A DNA stretch of 6,194 nt from Prevotellaceae bacterium (GTDB taxonomy: Bacteria > Bacteroidota > Bacteroidia > Bacteroidales > UBA932): the NCBI GenBank assembly GCA_031257455.1, contig JAIROQ010000141.1, positions 1 to 6,194 of the forward strand. Reading direction: 5' to 3'. A model generated the notes under the pieces. The model ran no database searches, was not told where the DNA came from, and saw nothing but the letters and a program-made list of their open reading frames with translations. Shown here piece after piece: positions 4,483 through 6,194 of this stretch (within the stretch, counting starts at the first letter, position 1; each line of letters begins with the position of its first letter). The position numbers and the translations under genes are program-made.

Positions 4483-5724
4483 ATGAAAAAAAACTTCTTT
4501 CTTTTCGCTATGCTGGCAAGTATTACTGCAAACGCGGCCATTAAGATTACGCCGCTGGCTACAGATTATTCCGCAAACAAGGTAACCTTTAAAGTGGAAT
4601 GGCAGAATGCAACCATTCCCTACAATAACCGCGTGTGGGTGTGGGTAGATTTTTGCCCTGTTACCGGAACGACTCCGGCGGCTTCATTTGGTATCGCTAC
4701 TGTTTCCAGCCCCACGAAAACCGGCGGCAATGGCACGGTTACCGGCGCTACCGCACGTGGTTTTTTTATAGAATACGCTAACGCGACCAATGCCGGCACC
4801 ACGATTACCGCTACGTTAAGCAATGCGAGCGGTAAATTCAACTGGTGCGCCTATGGCAGCGACTACCCGCCCAATGCAACAGTGCTTGCCGCCGGCGGCT
4901 ATACGTTGCGCGGCACAAAACCGTTTACGATTAACGGCAGCCAAGTAGAGGCGAATACTTTCGGTGCGGGGACGTGTATTACTTCCATTACCGACCCCAC
5001 CGGCCGCCCGGACGGCTTTGCCTCACCTGTGCTTACTGTCAGTAGCCCTGCCAGCCCGTCTCGTTGCAATGCGGGCGCAGTAACGCTTTCGGTTACCGCA
5101 GGCGGCGGCACAACTACTGCGATGACTTATACATGGACTATTGGTGGAACGTCCTATACCAGCAACACTAACAGTTATACCACCGGCTCGCTTTCGGCTT
5201 CTGCCGCCTACTCCGTCAAAGTAAAAAATGTGAATAATTGCGAAAGCAATACTACCAACGGGAGCATCACAGTGAATTTTCCGGGAACCAATGGTCAAGC
5301 TGCGCATGCAACATGTGGTTGCGCTACAGGAACGACCAATTGTAGTGGCACGTGTAGAACTACGAGGTATACGTATTCCAATGGGGCATGCACAGGAAAT
5401 TGCGATGAAAGATGGCAAGTGCGGACTGACCAATGCGGTAATGTGAATAATCAATACCAACGCATAACGGATAACTCGTGCCAAACTGGGTGTGGACCGA
5501 ACTGTATAAATTGTGCCAGTGTGTGTAGTAGTTATTCGCATGCTGCTTTTATAGCAAACCATCCTGCATTTAACCTGCCATGTTGTTGGTGTTCTAATAC
5601 AAAACTTGCTTATGGTGTAATAGCGCCGTACTACTTCTGGCAAAATAACAAATGGACTTATAATAACTCCGGTGCATTCGCCGCCGGGTCCGTGCATTCC
5701 GGTACCACATTTTGCAAACCATAG
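4483..5724 (+). CDS. Exported Cys-rich protein with Ig/PKD-like domain, unknown function
   Basis: The 413-residue product starts with a clear Sec signal peptide (MKKNFFLFAMLASITANA), probable cleavage after A18. Residues 19 to about 180 form a Thr/Gly/Ala-rich, probably beta-sheet domain (with 'NRVWVWVDFCPVTGTTP'). Residues about 187-266 resemble an Ig- or PKD-like repeat common in Bacteroidetes surface proteins ('TYTWTIGGTSYT', then 'YSVKVKNVNNCES'). Residues 268-413 are Cys-rich: 16 of the 21 cysteines are here, with spaced CxC and CxxC groups, implying disulfides outside the cytoplasm. I see no lipoprotein box, transmembrane segment or recognisable T9SS C-terminal signal. Codons up to about 5280 favour G/C third bases, whereas the Cys-rich part is more A/T-rich, hinting at a different origin. 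The gene follows a long structured leader; the spacer before ATG is A/T-rich with no Shine-Dalgarno. A role in adhesion or surface binding is possible but not shown. Confidence 0.85.
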   Translation: MKKNFFLFAMLASITANAAIKITPLATDYSANKVTFKVEWQNATIPYNNRVWVWVDFCPVTGTTPAASFGIATVSSPTKTGGNGTVTGATARGFFIEYANATNAGTTITATLSNASGKFNWCAYGSDYPPNATVLAAGGYTLRGTKPFTINGSQVEANTFGAGTCITSITDPTGRPDGFASPVLTVSSPASPSRCNAGAVTLSVTAGGGTTTAMTYTWTIGGTSYTSNTNSYTTGSLSASAAYSVKVKNVNNCESNTTNGSITVNFPGTNGQAAHATCGCATGTTNCSGTCRTTRYTYSNGACTGNCDERWQVRTDQCGNVNNQYQRITDNSCQTGCGPNCINCASVCSSYSHAAFIANHPAFNLPCCWCSNTKLAYGVIAPYYFWQNNKWTYNNSGAFAAGSVHSGTTFCKP

Positions 5725-5774
5725 AATTGACGAAAATAAAGAATTTTAAAGTAGAAATAGATTGCCTTATAGAT

Positions 5775-5872
5775 AGGAGACTACTGGTGTCTGCATTTTC
5801 AATGGTAGCACGCAGCAATTTTTGCAAACTTAAATAGCGGTCGCTTTCCATCAGGTTTTTTTCTTCCACCAT
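5775..5872 (-). pseudogene. Possible gene remnant (tentative)
   Basis: On the minus strand, from ATG 5872, the frame reads MVEEKNLMESDRYLSLQKLL and then RATIENADTSSLL, with protein-like composition (charged and amphipathic, ordinary codons). It then fades into sequence without character and finally overlaps the secreted-protein gene antisense. Another frame just upstream (minus, about 5926 down to 5851) reads EKSSSEQEKYFFGWWKKKT before a TGA. The two could be one old frame broken at the run of seven A's (5853-5859 as T on the plus strand). No family recognised; it could be chance. Confidence 0.2.
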
Positions 5873-5894
5873 CCAAAAAAATATTTCTCTTGTT

Positions 5895-5928
5895 CGGACG
5901 AGGATTTTTCCTCGTCCGCTTTATTTTG
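5895..5928 (+). terminator. Intrinsic terminator after the secreted-protein gene
   Basis: CGGACGAGGA (5895-5904), loop TTTT, TCCTCGTCCG (5909-5918) is a perfect 10-bp stem, followed by CTTTATTTTG. It is the strongest plus-strand terminator in the window, 170 bp after the stop at 5724, and it isolates that gene from mgsA. Confidence 0.75.
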
Positions 5929-5952
5929 TGCGGATCTGCTGCTTTTTAGTCG

Positions 5953-6030
5953 TAACTCATAAGTTGCGAGTTATGCTGGATTGCTTCCTGCTTTGCTTCG
6001 TGCCTCGCAACTCCTCGCAGTCGCAATGAC
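5953..6030. repeat. Dispersed repeat of the 'GTCATTGCGA...GAAGCAATCC' type
   Basis: On the minus strand this segment begins GTCATTGCGACTGCGAGGAG and contains GCACGAAGCAAAGCAGGAAG followed by CAATCC. This matches, from memory, an intergenic repeat seen in many copies in diverse bacterial genomes. It also has internal inverted repeats: AGTTGCGAG (5962-5970) with CTCGCAACT (6004-6012), and TAACTC (5953-5958) with GAGTTA (5968-5973). Confidence 0.55.
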
Positions 6031-6068
6031 GCCGGCGCTCTTAATTCTTAAATCGCTCCAGCGCCAGC
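6031..6068. repeat. GC-armed hairpin related to the element at 859-916
   Basis: GCCGGCGCT (6031-6039) and AGCGCCAGC (6060-6068) pair over nine positions with one mismatch, around an A/T-rich interior containing TTCTTAAAT. Arms, interior and the following CCAAAT resemble the element after trkA, so the two look like copies of one dispersed family. Confidence 0.6.
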
Positions 6069-6072
6069 CAAA

Positions 6073-6103
6073 TCTGTAAATCCAAAAAAAAGCCTTACCT
6101 TTG
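6073..6103 (+). promoter_or_regulatory. mgsA promoter abutting the start codon
   Basis: TCTG (6073-6076), a 19-base spacer and TACCTTTG (6096-6103) fit the Bacteroidetes consensus with one change in the -33 element. The -7 box ends four bases before ATG 6108, so the transcript should begin at or within a few bases of the start codon. Confidence 0.6.
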
Positions 6104-6107
6104 CGGC

Positions 6108-6194
6108 ATGAGTAAAAAGAAAAAAACAATTGCATTAGTAGCGCATGATAACCGTAAGCGCGACATTATCGAATGGGTAGAATTTAATTATGAG
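6108..6194 (+). CDS. mgsA: Methylglyoxal synthase, N-terminal fragment (runs off the right edge)
   Basis: Methylglyoxal synthase converts dihydroxyacetone phosphate to methylglyoxal and phosphate, a cytoplasmic bypass of lower glycolysis used when phosphate is short or sugar-phosphates accumulate. Only 29 codons are visible: MSKKKKTIALVAHDNRKRDI followed by IEWVEFNYE. The segment IALVAHDxxK matches the first strand and phosphate-binding loop of E. coli MgsA, where the HD histidine is H19 and the lysine K23; here they are H13 and K17. The catalytic aspartates lie beyond the window. ATG 6108 is the only suitable start, since no other Met follows in the fragment and the homologous core begins eight codons in. 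The promoter sits immediately before it, suggesting a leaderless mRNA. The strong terminator at 5895 separates it from the gene to the left. Confidence 0.88.
   Translation, partial: MSKKKKTIALVAHDNRKRDIIEWVEFNYE

Noticed and set aside
5023..5697. Minus-strand 224-codon frame
   Set aside because: It is antisense to the secreted-protein gene, with a repetitive Ile/Thr/Ser/Arg composition caused by the other strand's codons.
5594..5724. Diversity-generating retroelement variable region at the Asn/Tyr-rich end of the secreted protein
   Set aside because: No template repeat copy or reverse transcriptase is visible, and the C-terminus lacks a clear C-type-lectin ending.

Overview
The window looks like chromosomal DNA of a Bacteroidetes bacterium, probably order Bacteroidales. 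Three things point there. Several intergenic sites match the Bacteroidetes sigma factor consensus (TTTG, about 19 bp, TAnnTTTG). The starts have A/T-rich leaders instead of Shine-Dalgarno sites. The gene families (a DUF6261-like protein, the small acidic DUF2795 protein, a PduO-type adenosyltransferase) are familiar from Bacteroidales. All names come from reading the sequence, not from a database search.

Layout. Positions 1-181 (minus) hold the N-terminal 60 residues of a DUF6261-like protein. From 182 to 955 lies a gene-free, very repetitive region: six 42-bp hairpin-bearing units arranged as two 126-bp halves, a GCTGT pentamer array, a heptamer array and two octamer arrays, plus two leftward promoter matches exactly 100 bp apart. 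Positions 956-4044 carry four minus-strand genes. In transcription order these are an ABC transporter ATPase, a cobalamin adenosyltransferase, a 73-aa DUF2795 protein and the potassium-uptake regulator TrkA; the last two are separated by a single base. Positions 4045-4482 are a gene-free divergent region. It has a textbook rightward promoter and then about 300 bp that can fold into several nested helices, ending 30 bases before a 413-aa exported Cys-rich protein (4483-5724). From 5725 to 6107 there is a possible gene remnant, a strong terminator hairpin, a dispersed repeat and a GC-rich hairpin. The 5' end of methylglyoxal synthase (mgsA) begins at 6108 directly behind a promoter, suggesting a leaderless mRNA.

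How the parts relate. The minus-strand genes are housekeeping: K+ uptake control, adenosylcobalamin supply and an export-type ATPase. The most unusual unit is 4114-5928: promoter, about 330-nt structured leader, secreted protein with an apparently mosaic Cys-rich C-terminus, then terminator. The leader is the best candidate for an undescribed regulatory RNA. The second point of interest is the 182-955 repeat region, where two promoters fire across a slippage-prone array towards the DUF6261-like gene.
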